Shown: positions 1 to 9,485, counted from the first letter of the stretch. The stretch: 45,817 nucleotides of DNA from Methylobacter sp. (GCA_030653175.1 JAURZV010000003.1:1-45817), one strand, 5' to 3'. The notes: a model not told the origin generated them from the letters alone. Translations and numbers: made by a program.

Positions 1-235
1 CTACGCTAACCCGACCTACAAACTCTTCAACCTCGGCCCGATCAAACGGCCAGCCCAACTCCCACCCACTCTCTGAATCATACAAAACCGGAATGCGCAG
101 GGCGTATTGTTCCTGCCACTGCCCCTGTTCGGCAATATCCACATAGTCAACGCCATCCTGCACACAGGCATTAATAATAATCTCCGCCTGTTCGCAAAGA
201 TGGCAGCCGGAGGTGCCAAACAGCATTAAACGCAT
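1..235 (-). CDS. Glutaredoxin-like thiol-disulfide protein, C-terminus cut by window edge
   Basis: Read leftward from an ATG at 235, the frame stays open to base 1 and gives about 78 residues starting MRLMLFGTSGCHLCEQAE. The CxxC pair (GCHLC, residues 10-14) at the end of a first beta strand, followed by a helix, and the later IPVLYD segment (cis-proline position) match the small glutaredoxin/DUF836 family of redox proteins. The start lies one base past the metH stop (237-239), so translation is probably coupled and the two genes form one leftward transcript. The last visible codons read into a palindromic repeat (bases 1-19, also seen near 13190), so the C-terminus may be repeat-derived. No substrate can be named. 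It might help reduce the methionine synthase system, but that is inference from position only. Confidence 0.72.
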   Translation of the reverse strand, partial: MRLMLFGTSGCHLCEQAEIIINACVQDGVDYVDIAEQGQWQEQYALRIPVLYDSESGWELGWPFDRAEVEEFVGRVSV

Positions 236-236
236 A

Positions 237-3200
237 TCAATGGTGCAAATGCGCCGCCAGCCAGCGCTCGGCCACTTCTTCGGCGATGCCTTTACGTCTG
301 GCGTAATCTTGCAGCTGGTCTTTATCTATCTTGCCGACATTAAAATACTGCGACTCGGGATGGGAAAAATACCAGCCGCTTACCGCTGATGCCGGGTACA
401 TGGCATAACTTTCGGTCAGCTCTATGCTGGTATGTTCGGTCACATTGAGCAGCTCAAACAGCTTGCCTTTCTCGGTATGATCGGGGCACGCAGGGTAACC
501 GGGCGCCGGGCGTATGCCTTGATATGCTTCGTTGATTAACTGATCGGCCTCGTGAGTTTCATCTTTGGCATAGCCCCAATACTCTTTCCTGACCACTTGG
601 TGCATATATTCTGCAAACGCTTCGGCCAATCTGTCGGCCAGCGCTTTGAGCATGATCGAACTGTAATCATCATTATCCAGTTCAAATTCATGCAGTTTTT
701 GCTCTATGCCGATGCCGGTCGTGACCGCAAAAGCGCCGATATAGTCGGCTTTGCCGCTGTCAATCGGGGCGATAAAATCGGACAGGCAATAATTGGGCCT
801 GCCCGGCGCTTTGACGTTCTGTTGACGCAAATGATGCAGGGTTTCCTTTTTCCGGGCGCGAGTGTCATCGGTGTACACCGCAACATCATCGCCGTCGCTG
901 TTGGCCGGGAAGAACCCGACTACGGCACGGGCGGTCACCCATTCTTCGCTGATGATTTTTTTCAGCATGTCCTGTGCATCTTCAAACAGCTTTCTGGCCT
1001 CAACGCCGATGACTTTATCATCGAGTATTTTGGGATAACTTCCGGCCATTTCCCAGGTTTGGAAAAACGGCGACCAGTCGATATACCAGACCAGCGTATC
1101 CAATGGAAAATGATCGATGACCTTGATGCCCAGAAATGACGGTTTAACCGGCTCGTAGTTACCCCAGTTGAATTTATTGCGCCGGGCTTCTTCTAAAGGA
1201 TGTTGTTTGGTTTTGGCTTCCCGGCCTTTGTGCCGTTCCCTGACTTCCTCGTATTCTTCCCGTACGCTGTTAACAAACTCATCCTTTAACTCGGCGCTCA
1301 GCAAGTTGCTGGCTACGCCGACGCCGCGCGACGCATCGGTCACGTAAACAATCGGGCCGTCGTAATTCGGGGCGATTTTAACTGCGGTATGTGCGCGCGA
1401 GGTTGTCGCGCCGCCTATCATCAATGGAATGGTAAAACCCTGGCGCTGCATTTCTTTGGCGACATGCACCATTTCATCCAGTGACGGGGTAATCAGGCCG
1501 CTTAAGCCGATAATGTCGACATTTTGCAAGCGCGCGGTTTGTAAAATCTTTTCGGCGGGCACCATCACGCCCATATCAATCACGTCATAGTTATTGCATT
1601 GCAAGACCACTCCGACGATATTCTTGCCGATATCATGCACATCGCCTTTTACCGTCGCCATCAGGATTTTGCCGTTGGTTTGCCGCTCGCCTGCCGCTTT
1701 GTCGGCTTCCATAAACGGCATCAAATAAGCCACGGCCTTTTTCATCACCCGCGCCGATTTGACCACTTGCGGCAGGAACATTTTGCCCGCGCCGAACAGG
1801 TCGCCGACCACGTTCATGCCGTCCATTAACGCGCCTTCGATAACATGCAAAGGCCGTTCGGCTTCCAGTCTTGCCTGTTCGGTATCTTCGTCGATGTAAT
1901 CGGTAATGCCTTTTACCAGCGCATGTTCCAGACGCTTGGTGACCGGCCAGCTGCGCCATTCCAGATCCTGCTCTTTTCCAACGCTGCTGCTGCCGTCGCC
2001 GCGATATTTGTCGGCAAGTTCCAGCAATTTATCGGTGCCGCTGCCGTCGTGAGTATTTAATATGACCGCTTCAACCGCATCGCGCAGATCTTTGGGTATA
2101 TCCTCATAAATCGCCAACTGCCCGGCATTGACGATGCCCATATCCATACCGGCCTGAATGGCATGGTATAAAAATACCGCATGGATCGCTTCCCGCACCG
2201 GGTTATTGCCCCGAAACGAAAACGATACGTTGGAAACGCCGCCGGAAATCAGCGCGTAAGGCAAGGTGCGCTTGATCTCTTGGGTGGCTTCAATAAAATC
2301 CAGGCCGTAATTGTTGTGTTCGTCAATGCCGGTGGCAACGGCGAATATATTGGGATCGAAAATAATATCTTCGGGCGGAAAACCGACTTGTTCGGTGAGA
2401 ATCTTGTAAGCCCGCTGACATATTTCGACTTTCCGGGCCTTGGTATCCGCCTGCCCTTCTTCATCAAAAGCCATCACAATAACTGCCGCACCGTAGCGAC
2501 GTACCAGTTTGGCATGCTCGATAAACGCTGCTTCGCCTTCCTTAAGCGAAATGGAATTCACCACGCCTTTGCCCTGAATGCATTTAAGTCCGGCTTCCAG
2601 AATTTCCCATTTGGATGAATCCAGCATGATCGGCACTTTGGCGATGTCCGGCTCGGATGCAATCAGCATCAAAAAGCGCACCATCGCTTCCTTGGACTCC
2701 AACATGCCTTCGTCCATATTGATGTCGATAATTTGCGCGCCGTTTTCAACTTGCTGTTTGGCTACATCCAGCGCCGCTTCAAAATCGCCTTCAATAACCA
2801 ACCGCTTGAACGCCGCCGAACCGGTAACGTTGGTGCGCTCGCCGACATTGACGAATAACGAATCAGGCCCGATGTTCATCGGTTCGAGTCCTGATAATCG
2901 ACACTGTTTGGGTATCTCGGGGACTATTCTGGGGCTGTATTTTTGTACGGCCTCGACTATCGCTTTGATATTCGCAGGCGACGTTCCGCAACATCCGCCG
3001 ATAATATTCAGGTAGCCGTTTTTCGCCCAATCCGCCAACTCTTCGGCCATCGCTTCGGGCGTTTCGTCGTATTCTCCGAACTCGTTAGGCAAGCCCGCAT
3101 TGGGGTGGGCGGAAATATGCGTGTCGGCAATAGACGATAATTCGGCGATATATTGGCGCAGTTCTGTCGCGCCTAGCGCGCAGTTAAAGCCGAAAGAGAT

Positions 3201-3917
3201 CGGTTCAACATGCTTTAGCGAATTCCAGAAGGCGGCAACGGTTTGCCCGGAAAGCGTTCTACCGGATGCATCGGTAATGGTACCGGAAATCATCACCGGC
3301 AGTTTGTAGCCGATCTGTTCAAAATATTGTTCAACCGCAAAAATGGCGGCTTTGGCATTCAGGGTGTCGAAAACGGTTTCAATCAGGATGATATCCGCGC
3401 CGCCGTCAATCAGGCCTTGGGTGGCTTCCGTGTAGGCAAGAACTAAGTCGTCAAAGAAAATATTGCGAAAGCCCGGATCGTTAACATCGGGCGACATGGA
3501 GGCTGTACGGTTGGTTGGACCTAATACGCCCGCTACAAACCGCGGTTTTTCCGGTGTCTTTTGGGTGTATTCGTCAGCCGCCTGTCTTGCCACACGCGCC
3601 GCCGCAACATTGATTTCATACGCCAGCGATTCCATTTTGTAATCGGCCATCGCGATGCTGGTCGCATTGAAGGTATTGGTTTCAACAATGTCGGAGCCGA
3701 CTTCAAAATAGGCGCTATGAATCGCTTTAATGATGTCCGGCTGGGTTAGCGACAAAAGATCGTTATTCCCCTTAAGATCGACATCCCACTGCGCAAAACG
3801 CTGACCACGATAGTCTTTTTCTTCCAATTTGTAGCTTTGGATCATCGTGCCCATCGCACCATCGAGAAATAAAATGCGCTGGGATAATTGCTGCTTTAAT
3901 AATTCTGTTTTGCTCAT
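237..3917 (-). CDS. metH: Cobalamin-dependent methionine synthase MetH
   Basis: Transfers the methyl group of 5-methyl-tetrahydrofolate to homocysteine through cobalamin, in the cytoplasm. From the ATG at 3917 the product is 1226 residues, almost the length of E. coli MetH (1227), and its start [11 protein letters not shown] aligns with that protein. A further in-frame ATG at 3956 would add 13 residues; neither start has a clear Shine-Dalgarno. Domains in order: homocysteine-binding barrel with zinc ligands near C246 and C309/C310 ([15 protein letters not shown]); pterin-binding barrel ([13 protein letters not shown], about 355-620); cap and B12 domain with the cobalt-binding histidine in [10 protein letters not shown] (about 758); C-terminal S-adenosylmethionine reactivation domain ([15 protein letters not shown]). 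It is complete with no missing key residues. A glutaredoxin-like gene follows directly. I saw no cobalamin riboswitch in the roughly 90 bp before the divergent DUF2970 gene. Confidence 0.97.
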   Translation of the reverse strand: MSKTELLKQQLSQRILFLDGAMGTMIQSYKLEEKDYRGQRFAQWDVDLKGNNDLLSLTQPDIIKAIHSAYFEVGSDIVETNTFNATSIAMADYKMESLAYEINVAAARVARQAADEYTQKTPEKPRFVAGVLGPTNRTASMSPDVNDPGFRNIFFDDLVLAYTEATQGLIDGGADIILIETVFDTLNAKAAIFAVEQYFEQIGYKLPVMISGTITDASGRTLSGQTVAAFWNSLKHVEPISFGFNCALGATELRQYIAELSSIADTHISAHPNAGLPNEFGEYDETPEAMAEELADWAKNGYLNIIGGCCGTSPANIKAIVEAVQKYSPRIVPEIPKQCRLSGLEPMNIGPDSLFVNVGERTNVTGSAAFKRLVIEGDFEAALDVAKQQVENGAQIIDINMDEGMLESKEAMVRFLMLIASEPDIAKVPIMLDSSKWEILEAGLKCIQGKGVVNSISLKEGEAAFIEHAKLVRRYGAAVIVMAFDEEGQADTKARKVEICQRAYKILTEQVGFPPEDIIFDPNIFAVATGIDEHNNYGLDFIEATQEIKRTLPYALISGGVSNVSFSFRGNNPVREAIHAVFLYHAIQAGMDMGIVNAGQLAIYEDIPKDLRDAVEAVILNTHDGSGTDKLLELADKYRGDGSSSVGKEQDLEWRSWPVTKRLEHALVKGITDYIDEDTEQARLEAERPLHVIEGALMDGMNVVGDLFGAGKMFLPQVVKSARVMKKAVAYLMPFMEADKAAGERQTNGKILMATVKGDVHDIGKNIVGVVLQCNNYDVIDMGVMVPAEKILQTARLQNVDIIGLSGLITPSLDEMVHVAKEMQRQGFTIPLMIGGATTSRAHTAVKIAPNYDGPIVYVTDASRGVGVASNLLSAELKDEFVNSVREEYEEVRERHKGREAKTKQHPLEEARRNKFNWGNYEPVKPSFLGIKVIDHFPLDTLVWYIDWSPFFQTWEMAGSYPKILDDKVIGVEARKLFEDAQDMLKKIISEEWVTARAVVGFFPANSDGDDVAVYTDDTRARKKETLHHLRQQNVKAPGRPNYCLSDFIAPIDSGKADYIGAFAVTTGIGIEQKLHEFELDNDDYSSIMLKALADRLAEAFAEYMHQVVRKEYWGYAKDETHEADQLINEAYQGIRPAPGYPACPDHTEKGKLFELLNVTEHTSIELTESYAMYPASAVSGWYFSHPESQYFNVGKIDKDQLQDYARRKGIAEEVAERWLAAHLHH

Positions 3918-4011
3918 AGGAAAGGTCAAGGGGTTATTGGTTTTGGATATAATCATTGCTTAAAACGTAATCAAGCACTATTATTTTTCACTATTTTTGC
4001 CGGAGGTGAGC

Positions 4012-4203
4012 ATGTCAAAACCAACGATTACTCAAGTCATAAAGAGTGTTCTAGCCGCTGCCATTGGAGTGCAAAGCGACGATAACAGGCAAAAGGACTT
4101 CGCACAGGGATCTCTTTCAACGTATGTTATTGCAGGATTAATTTTTACTGTGCTTTTCGTTTCCGGCCTCGTCTTTCTTGTTTCTATTATTTTAGGCAAG
4201 TAG
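4012..4203 (+). CDS. DUF2970 family small inner-membrane protein
   Basis: A 63-residue protein. The ATG at 4012 is preceded by a strong Shine-Dalgarno, GGAGGTG at 4002-4008; an upstream in-frame ATG at 3997 lies before that site and is not favoured. The N-terminal half (ITQVIKSVLAAAIGVQSDDN, then RQKDF) is the typical DUF2970 segment with its GVQS and DF positions. The C-terminal half, about residues 36-61 (YVIAGLIFTVLFVSGLVFLV), is one transmembrane helix. The family has no known function. The gene is divergent from metH and ends just before a bidirectional terminator, so it is probably monocistronic. Confidence 0.85.
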   Translation: MSKPTITQVIKSVLAAAIGVQSDDNRQKDFAQGSLSTYVIAGLIFTVLFVSGLVFLVSIILGK

Positions 4204-4247
4204 TATTTAAAAATCAGAATCTATAACCTAAAAAACAATACAGCCAT

Positions 4248-4281
4248 AAAAAAAGCCCAAGCATCACTTGGGCTTTTTTTA
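4248..4281. terminator. Bidirectional intrinsic terminator
   Basis: A-rich flank, stem AAGCCCAAG / CTTGGGCTT with a short loop, then a run of seven T. The element is symmetric, so it can end transcription of the DUF2970 gene from the left and of the leftward gene at 4298-4729 from the right. Confidence 0.88.
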
Positions 4282-4297
4282 TAACCAACCTTATGCC

Positions 4298-4729
4298 TTA
4301 CTTTTCGGACGATGTTTTGAAACTTTGTTTTATGCTTTGAAACATTTCTTTAATATCGCCAAATAAATTGCCAATTGTAATTGGCTCCTTGGTAATAAAT
4401 TTTACCCGAATCAGCGCCGCCGCTAAAACACCAACGATTGACGGCATCAGTTCCAAGTACAATGAAAGCAGAACGCCCCCAAACCCCTGAAAACCGCCTT
4501 CATTTTTCCTATCGCCAATACTGGTTAAATCACGCTCGTAGTCACTACCACCCTCACCGCCTCGTATTGACTCCAAAATATAAAGATTGATATCGATAAA
4601 TCCTAACTGCACTACAAAAAAGGCAACCGCCCCAATCGCGACCCACATCATTACATTACTCGTCTTTGCTCTCATAGCCGACTGGTAAATCCAGAGAGCT
4701 ACAAAAATCATTACAATGCCACCTATCAT
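4298..4729 (-). CDS. Hypothetical membrane protein, 143 residues
   Basis: I do not recognise this family. The start at 4729 has a good Shine-Dalgarno (AAGGA, about 8 bases upstream). Hydrophobic segments near residues 2-16 (GGIVMIFVALWIYQS), 27-45 (MMWVAIGAVAFFVVQLGFI) and 83-106 (GVLLSLYLELMPSIVGVLAA) suggest three membrane helices. Between the second and third lies a polar, glycine-rich stretch (about 53-80, ESIRGGEGG...DRKNEGGF). The C-terminal tail is charged (KEMFQSIKQSFKTSSEK). It lies 20 bases downstream of the secreted-protein gene at 4750-5133, and the two are probably cotranscribed. Function unknown. Confidence 0.7.
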   Translation of the reverse strand: MIGGIVMIFVALWIYQSAMRAKTSNVMMWVAIGAVAFFVVQLGFIDINLYILESIRGGEGGSDYERDLTSIGDRKNEGGFQGFGGVLLSLYLELMPSIVGVLAAALIRVKFITKEPITIGNLFGDIKEMFQSIKQSFKTSSEK

Positions 4730-4749
4730 AGCTATATCCTTTTTTTAAA

Positions 4750-5133
4750 TTATTTTTTTGTTAGAAAGAAGAAATATGCACACTTTAATATCATGTTTGG
4801 ACCCTCTTTTTCAATCACTTTGCAGGATTCATATTTTTCTCGTCCAGGAGCTACCTGCTTTTTAATTTCCCCATTTTCGACGGAATACTTAATGGCAATC
4901 TTCAACTCACTGATTCGTCCAGCGACATCTGATGCCGTTGACATAAGGATTCCATCCGGTCTAAAGTCCCATTCCTGTGTTATGGCCTTTTTTTGGCCGG
5001 TTAACGTAACTGCTTCATCATGAAGATTCCATTTCCCTAAAATTTCAGAATTATCTTTTAGTTGAACGTCAGCATTTGCCGATAACGTAAAGAAAATTGC
5101 GACCAGTGGTAATATTTTAACGCATCTATTCAT
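4750..5133 (-). CDS. Small secreted hypothetical protein
   Basis: About 127 residues with an N-terminal signal peptide: basic NRCVK, hydrophobic ILPLVAIFFTLS, cleavage probably after ANA. The mature part begins DVQLKDNSEILGKWNLHDE and continues with short strand-like pieces (AITQEWDFRPDGILMST), as in small lipocalin-like or META-type periplasmic proteins. Two ATGs lie side by side at 5136 and 5133; the second is better spaced (6 bases) from the Shine-Dalgarno AAGGA at 5140-5144. Two cysteines remain, one in the signal peptide and one near the end (LKCAYFF) besides ESCKV. I do not recognise a specific family. It is probably an operon with the downstream membrane protein at 4298-4729. Confidence 0.68.
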   Translation of the reverse strand: MNRCVKILPLVAIFFTLSANADVQLKDNSEILGKWNLHDEAVTLTGQKKAITQEWDFRPDGILMSTASDVAGRISELKIAIKYSVENGEIKKQVAPGREKYESCKVIEKEGPNMILKCAYFFFLTKK

Positions 5134-5265
5134 CATAATTCCTTATCTCAAAATGTATCAGCACTCAAAAATAGATTTTAAACTATACCACACCGGCTAT
5201 CGAGCAATAAATTTCAACCGGGAACAATAGTTACATCTCATCAAAAAAACACGCAACAATAAGCC

Positions 5266-5293
5266 TTGACTTTAACTTTCCCTAAAGTATTAT
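5266..5293 (+). promoter_or_regulatory. Sigma70-type promoter for the 43-residue peptide gene
   Basis: A -35 box TTGACT at 5266-5271 and a -10 box TATTAT at 5288-5293 are separated by 16 bases. The pair lies 67 bases before the start codon at 5360. Five of six positions match consensus in each box. Confidence 0.6.
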
Positions 5294-5359
5294 GCTCATT
5301 CCGTTTGCTATGTAATTAGCAATATTTCTAAAAATACAAAATTATAGGTAGGACATCCC

Positions 5360-5491
5360 ATGGGAGCGATCTTAGATATCACCGAAATGTTAAAAGAACC
5401 AGCTGGTATGGTCGGCGCGGTTGTAGTTATAGCCGCTGGCTACTTCCTCGTAAAGTGGGTATTCGCCGAGCACCCAGACGACGAAAAATAA
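5360..5491 (+). CDS. 43-residue single-span membrane peptide
   Basis: ATG at 5360, TAA at 5489-5491. A Shine-Dalgarno (AGGTAGGAC) sits about 6 bases upstream. The peptide starts MGAILDITEMLKEPAG, continues with a hydrophobic helix of about 20 residues (MVGAVVVIAAGYFLVKWVF), and ends in the acidic tail AEHPDDEK. It therefore looks like one transmembrane helix with a short charged tail on each side. A good promoter lies upstream and a strong terminator downstream, so it forms its own transcription unit. I do not recognise a family. It could be an accessory subunit of a membrane complex or a regulatory membrane peptide; neither is shown by the sequence. Confidence 0.72.
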   Translation: MGAILDITEMLKEPAGMVGAVVVIAAGYFLVKWVFAEHPDDEK

Positions 5492-5518
5492 GTCTTTAAC
5501 CGATTTAATCTTAACTTA

Positions 5519-5562
5519 GGCCGCTCACTTCAACTCTTTATGAGTTGAGTGCGGCCTTTGTT
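5519..5562 (+). terminator. Intrinsic terminator after the 43-residue peptide gene
   Basis: A long stem, GGCCGC...CAACTC pairing with GAGTTG...GCGGCC, with a TTTAT loop and a small internal bulge, is followed by the T-rich TTTGTTTTG. It lies 28 bases past the stop. Confidence 0.85.
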
Positions 5563-5639
5563 TTGTCTGCACATTTCAATACATAAACCCCACATTTCTT
5601 ATATAATTTATACATCTTCCCGATTTTTCGAATCATGAA

Positions 5640-7532
5640 ATGTATAAACTTATATCCAGTAAAATTTTAGAACTTCATTCCAAACAAGCTCCTGCTACCG
5701 GCATAGGCTTATTCCGGATTCTTTACGGCTTAATCACTCTACAGGAAATCATTTTCCTGCTGTATTTTAATCATTTAATTTTCGACCCTATTCCCTATAT
5801 AGACGTCGAATTTCCGATGATTCCTTTCTTCTTGTGTATTTGGGGTGTTATTGCCGCTTTTATTGTGGTTGGTTACCGCTACCAATTTGCAATGACCTGC
5901 AATTACATTATCTGGATTATTTTTGTTAATTTCACCCCCATGCAACGGGATTTTGATGGCGGCTTTGATTTATTCATGATCGGAGCAGGATTTTTTCTAC
6001 TTTTTATGCCTGGAGACCGGGCATTTTCAATAGACAATCTTCGACATAAGCTTAGCACCCCTTTTACTCATTACAGCGCCTACCCGAAACCAACCGTTTC
6101 AACTCTTGCCTACACCCTGCCCGTTGCTATTTGTCTCGGCTTTCTCTACTTTGACTCAGCCATACACAAAATGTTTGCCGAACACTGGCGCAACGGCCTT
6201 GGCACTTGGCTGCCCGCAACGCAGCCTTATTATGTTTCAGCCATCGATATGTCGTATTTTCTGAACAATAAGTTTTTGCAAAACATTCTTGGCTATACCG
6301 TCTTAATTTTCCAATTTACCTTTATCTTCTTTTTTGCCCAGCGCCGGTTACGCACAGTCTATTTATTGGTCGGCCTCTGGCTTCATCTTGGCATTACCTT
6401 ATCTTTTAATATTTATCCTTTTGGCTTGGGGATGCTCAGCTTTTATACATTACTCGTCCCTTTTAAGTGGTGGCGCTGCATTGGCCGACTGGTCACGGCA
6501 AAACAGCCGTCTCTTACCGTATTTTATGACCAGCTGTGCCCTTTATGTAATCGCACCGTCCTGATCCTTAATCATTTCGACATATTCAGCTGCATAGATT
6601 TTAAAAACGCTCAGGAACATGCCGCACACTACCCGGCGCTTGCTTCCATCAACAATGAAACCTTGTTAACCGACTTATACGCGCTGGATCGCGCTGGTCG
6701 CATTTATGCGGGTGTTGACACTTATGCCCGGATCTTTATAAAAATGCGTTATTTATTTCCTATCGGCATTATTTTGAGCCTTCCGGGAATTCATCAATTT
6801 GCCTTAAAAAAATACCGGTCTATTGCCGATACACGCAATCGCATCCCATGCACATCTGCTTGCCTTCTGCCACAAGCCCTGCCGGACACCACTCTCTATC
6901 ATCAATTTTTTGAAGGTGTTGCCACACAAAAACCGCATGCCTTTTCCAGGAAGCTTTCAAAAATATTACTAGCACTAATCGTTTTGCAATTAAACAGCTC
7001 CATTCATTACGGCCTTTTTTACAGACTCAATGCCGACAGCCCTCGAAATCCCATCTCACAAGCCAGCAACACCATTTTAATGGCCTCACAGACCTTCCTA
7101 GGCATTACCCCTCATGCGCTTTATCTGCACGACCATTTTACAGGCTACGATCATATTTTCGCGATCACTTACACCGACCAGAATGGCACTGAGCACTGGC
7201 TGCCTTTTGTCAATGAACAAGGTCGTCTTCTTGCCCCCAACTGGGGTCGCGTCCATTCCATGTGGGCCAATATTGCCGTTACGCCAAACATTGACAACAA
7301 ACGTTTACATAAATTCATCATGAAAGTCACCGCTTTCTGGGGAGTAGATTGTGGTTTAAATCTTGAAAACGTTGTTTTCAACATAAAACTTAAAAAAATC
7401 AATGCACCTTCTTACTGGGTTTATGATCAATTGCACAAAAATTTCACTTCCCCTTGGACCACTATCGGAACGGCAAAATGGATCGACAACCGGATTTATT
7501 TTGATTTGCCTGACAACATCAATCAGCTTTAA
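5640..7532 (+). CDS. HTTM membrane protein fused to a DUF393 (DCC) thiol-oxidoreductase domain
   Basis: A 630-residue fusion. Residues about 1-280 hold several hydrophobic helices of the HTTM (vitamin-K-dependent gamma-carboxylase-like) type, with an early FRILYGLITLQEIIFLLYF and a later conserved histidine region (DSAIHKMFAEHWRNGLGTWL). At about 290 begins a DUF393/DCC domain with the hallmark VFYDQLCPLCNRT, carrying the CxxC near residues 300 and 303. A further hydrophobic segment near 450 precedes a soluble C-terminal part of about 160 residues that I do not recognise. HTTM-DCC fusions are known in bacteria, but their substrate is unknown. The start at 5640 has no clear Shine-Dalgarno. The gene stands alone between two small-peptide genes. 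The third domain makes it longer than a simple HTTM-DCC pair. Confidence 0.82.
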   Translation: MYKLISSKILELHSKQAPATGIGLFRILYGLITLQEIIFLLYFNHLIFDPIPYIDVEFPMIPFFLCIWGVIAAFIVVGYRYQFAMTCNYIIWIIFVNFTPMQRDFDGGFDLFMIGAGFFLLFMPGDRAFSIDNLRHKLSTPFTHYSAYPKPTVSTLAYTLPVAICLGFLYFDSAIHKMFAEHWRNGLGTWLPATQPYYVSAIDMSYFLNNKFLQNILGYTVLIFQFTFIFFFAQRRLRTVYLLVGLWLHLGITLSFNIYPFGLGMLSFYTLLVPFKWWRCIGRLVTAKQPSLTVFYDQLCPLCNRTVLILNHFDIFSCIDFKNAQEHAAHYPALASINNETLLTDLYALDRAGRIYAGVDTYARIFIKMRYLFPIGIILSLPGIHQFALKKYRSIADTRNRIPCTSACLLPQALPDTTLYHQFFEGVATQKPHAFSRKLSKILLALIVLQLNSSIHYGLFYRLNADSPRNPISQASNTILMASQTFLGITPHALYLHDHFTGYDHIFAITYTDQNGTEHWLPFVNEQGRLLAPNWGRVHSMWANIAVTPNIDNKRLHKFIMKVTAFWGVDCGLNLENVVFNIKLKKINAPSYWVYDQLHKNFTSPWTTIGTAKWIDNRIYFDLPDNINQL

Positions 7533-7561
7533 CTGAGCGGATAATTATTCAATTTTTATTA

Positions 7562-7590
7562 TTGCATCATCATTCCAGTCATGATATAAA
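7562..7590 (+). promoter_or_regulatory. Possible promoter of the small lipoprotein gene
   Basis: A -10 box TATAAA at 7585-7590 is preceded, at a 17-base spacing, by TTGCAT at 7562-7567. The -35 box is weak (three of six). Confidence 0.4.
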
Positions 7591-7658
7591 ATGCCTGTGC
7601 TTTAATTTAATGGCGCAAATTAATAAAAATAATTGAAACCCCTTTGGAGGATATTCGT

Positions 7659-7772
7659 ATGAATAAAATTTTATCTCTTATAGCTATGGCATTAATGATT
7701 GTTGGCTTATCTGGCTGCCTGGATGATCCAGATAAGTCTGCACAAAAAGTTTCTAGTTCTATTCAACTATAA
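7659..7772 (+). CDS. 37-residue lipoprotein
   Basis: ATG at 7659 with GGAGG eight bases upstream; TAA at 7770-7772. The peptide begins MNKILSLIAMALMIVGLSGC, a classic lipoprotein signal peptide with lipobox LSGC, so Cys20 would be lipidated. The mature part is only 18 residues (LDDPDKSAQKVSSSIQL after the cysteine). The aspartates at +3/+4 of the mature protein do not match the strict +2 inner-membrane retention rule, so an outer-membrane location is more likely. A terminator follows at once. Entericidin-like peptides have this size, but no specific similarity is visible. Confidence 0.7.
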   Translation: MNKILSLIAMALMIVGLSGCLDDPDKSAQKVSSSIQL

Positions 7773-7792
7773 ATAGAACTCTTGGCAGTACC

Positions 7793-7822
7793 AAAAAACC
7801 CAGCTTATAGCTGGGTTTTTTG
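7793..7822 (+). terminator. Intrinsic terminator after the small lipoprotein gene
   Basis: An A-run, stem CCCAGCT / AGCTGGG with a TAT loop, then six T. It is symmetric and could act in both directions. The 190 bases from here to trkH hold nothing else I can support. Confidence 0.88.
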
Positions 7823-8013
7823 TTTTTACCAGCCTTACTTTTACTTGCAAAATACAAGCGCGAACTTACCAGCCAACTCACCCTCAATCCTCATATCGGC
7901 CGCAACTCTCATCCAACTTTTGTTAAAGTTTGCTATAAATTTCTTTTAGCTTTCAATACAAAAAAAGCGTGGAAGCATCTTTAAAAGTTCCGCCACACTC
8001 ACTCAGACGCAGA

Positions 8014-9471
8014 TTATTTTCTCCAGAATTCCGGTACAAATAAAATAACAATGGAAAATATCTGTACCCGGCCCAACAGCATCGCAAAGGTACAAATACC
8101 CGTTTGGATGTCGCTCAGACTGGCGTAATTGGTCGCAGGCCCCACTTGATTGAGACCCGGGCCGGCATTGTTAAAACAGGCGATAATAGCCGAAAAAGCG
8201 CTTATAAAATCCATACCACTCAGCAGCAGCATGAATACCAGAATGACGATGCTAATGAAATACAGAAAAATAAATCCGGTCACAGAGGCAACAATTTTAT
8301 TACTCACCACGGTGTCGCCGATTTTCATGGGTTTAACCGCAAAAGGATGAATGAACTTGAATAATTCCAGACGCGCCTGCTTCATCAGGATGATGGTGCG
8401 AATCATCCGAATACCGCCGCCGGTGGAACCGGAAGAAGCCGAAACACAACTTAAAAACAACATCCACATCGGCACAAAGATAGGCCATTGATTAAAATCC
8501 TGGGTAGCATAGCCGCAATCGGTAGCGATGGTAACCAGATTAAACGTTGCATGGCGTAACGCGGTAAAAAAATCAGGATAAGTGCCGGCATGCCATAGCA
8601 CCGATGCAGCTATCAGGCAACTCCCCAACACCAAAGCGAGGAAAGCCCTTGCTTCCCTGTCATCGACATAGGGGTTGAAGGAGCGTTTCCGGAGAGCCAC
8701 AAAATGAGTGGCAAAATTGATCGCCGCCAGTAATTGAAAGACAGTTAACACCATCTCAATAGATAGCGAATTGAAAAATCCGACACTACTATCATGAGTA
8801 GAAAAACCGCCTAAACTCATCGCGGAAAAAGCGTGGCAAATGGCATCAAACCAATTCATGCCTGCCAAACGCAAAGCCACAATGCAGGCCAGAGTTATGC
8901 CCGCATAGACCAACCATAAAGCTTTCGCGGTTTGGGCTATGCGCGGCGGCAAGTCCGACTCCTTGACTGTTCCCGGCGATTCCGCAATATACAACTGCAT
9001 GCCGCCGATACCCAGAATGGGCAAAATAGCGACCGCAAATATAATGATGCCCATCCCCGCTATCCAACATAATTCATGCCTCCACAAATTAATCGACATC
9101 GGCAACTGATCAATACCGCTGAATATGGTCGCGCCGGTCGTAGTAAGGCCGGAAACAGTCTCGAAATAAGCGTCGATAAAGCTGAGTTCAGGCAGATACA
9201 TCATCAGCGGCAAGGTGCAAAACACGGGTATTATTGACCAGGTAATCGCTACCAATAAAAAGCCTGTTTGCCGCGTCACCTTTTTTGGTATGCGTAGCGT
9301 CGGAATAAACATCAACGCACCCAGCAACATAGTAATCAAAGAGCCTTGATAAAAAGCACTGGTGGCGCCGTCATCAGCTATAGAAGAGGTCAACAAACAA
9401 GTGGCCATTAAGCCGCTAAACCCTATGGTGACTAAACCGAAAATATTGATGATAGTAAAGATGACATTCAT
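8014..9471 (-). CDS. trkH: Trk-type potassium uptake channel subunit TrkH
   Basis: A 485-residue inner-membrane K+ transporter subunit of the TrkH/KtrB family, about the family's usual length. The four pore-loop repeats can be followed: TTTGATIFSG, SLGGFSTHD, ATDCGYATQDF and the last, FNNAGPGLNQVGP. Each supplies a selectivity-filter glycine, and membrane helices fill the rest. It lies about 100 bases downstream of trkA on the same strand, so the regulatory NAD-binding subunit and the channel are probably cotranscribed. The gap between them holds an inverted repeat of GGCGAAAGG type. The start ATG at 9471 is the only good candidate. No defect seen. Confidence 0.95.
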   Translation of the reverse strand: MNVIFTIINIFGLVTIGFSGLMATCLLTSSIADDGATSAFYQGSLITMLLGALMFIPTLRIPKKVTRQTGFLLVAITWSIIPVFCTLPLMMYLPELSFIDAYFETVSGLTTTGATIFSGIDQLPMSINLWRHELCWIAGMGIIIFAVAILPILGIGGMQLYIAESPGTVKESDLPPRIAQTAKALWLVYAGITLACIVALRLAGMNWFDAICHAFSAMSLGGFSTHDSSVGFFNSLSIEMVLTVFQLLAAINFATHFVALRKRSFNPYVDDREARAFLALVLGSCLIAASVLWHAGTYPDFFTALRHATFNLVTIATDCGYATQDFNQWPIFVPMWMLFLSCVSASSGSTGGGIRMIRTIILMKQARLELFKFIHPFAVKPMKIGDTVVSNKIVASVTGFIFLYFISIVILVFMLLLSGMDFISAFSAIIACFNNAGPGLNQVGPATNYASLSDIQTGICTFAMLLGRVQIFSIVILFVPEFWRK

Positions 9472-9485
9472 GGGATTAGATTCAA

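Noticed and set aside
552-1139. Rightward open frame of 195 codons opposite metH
   Set aside because: Antisense to the MetH reactivation domain, without a ribosome binding site or a recognisable motif.
3918-4011. Cobalamin riboswitch before metH
   Set aside because: The space to the divergent gene is under 100 bases and no B12-box-like element is visible.
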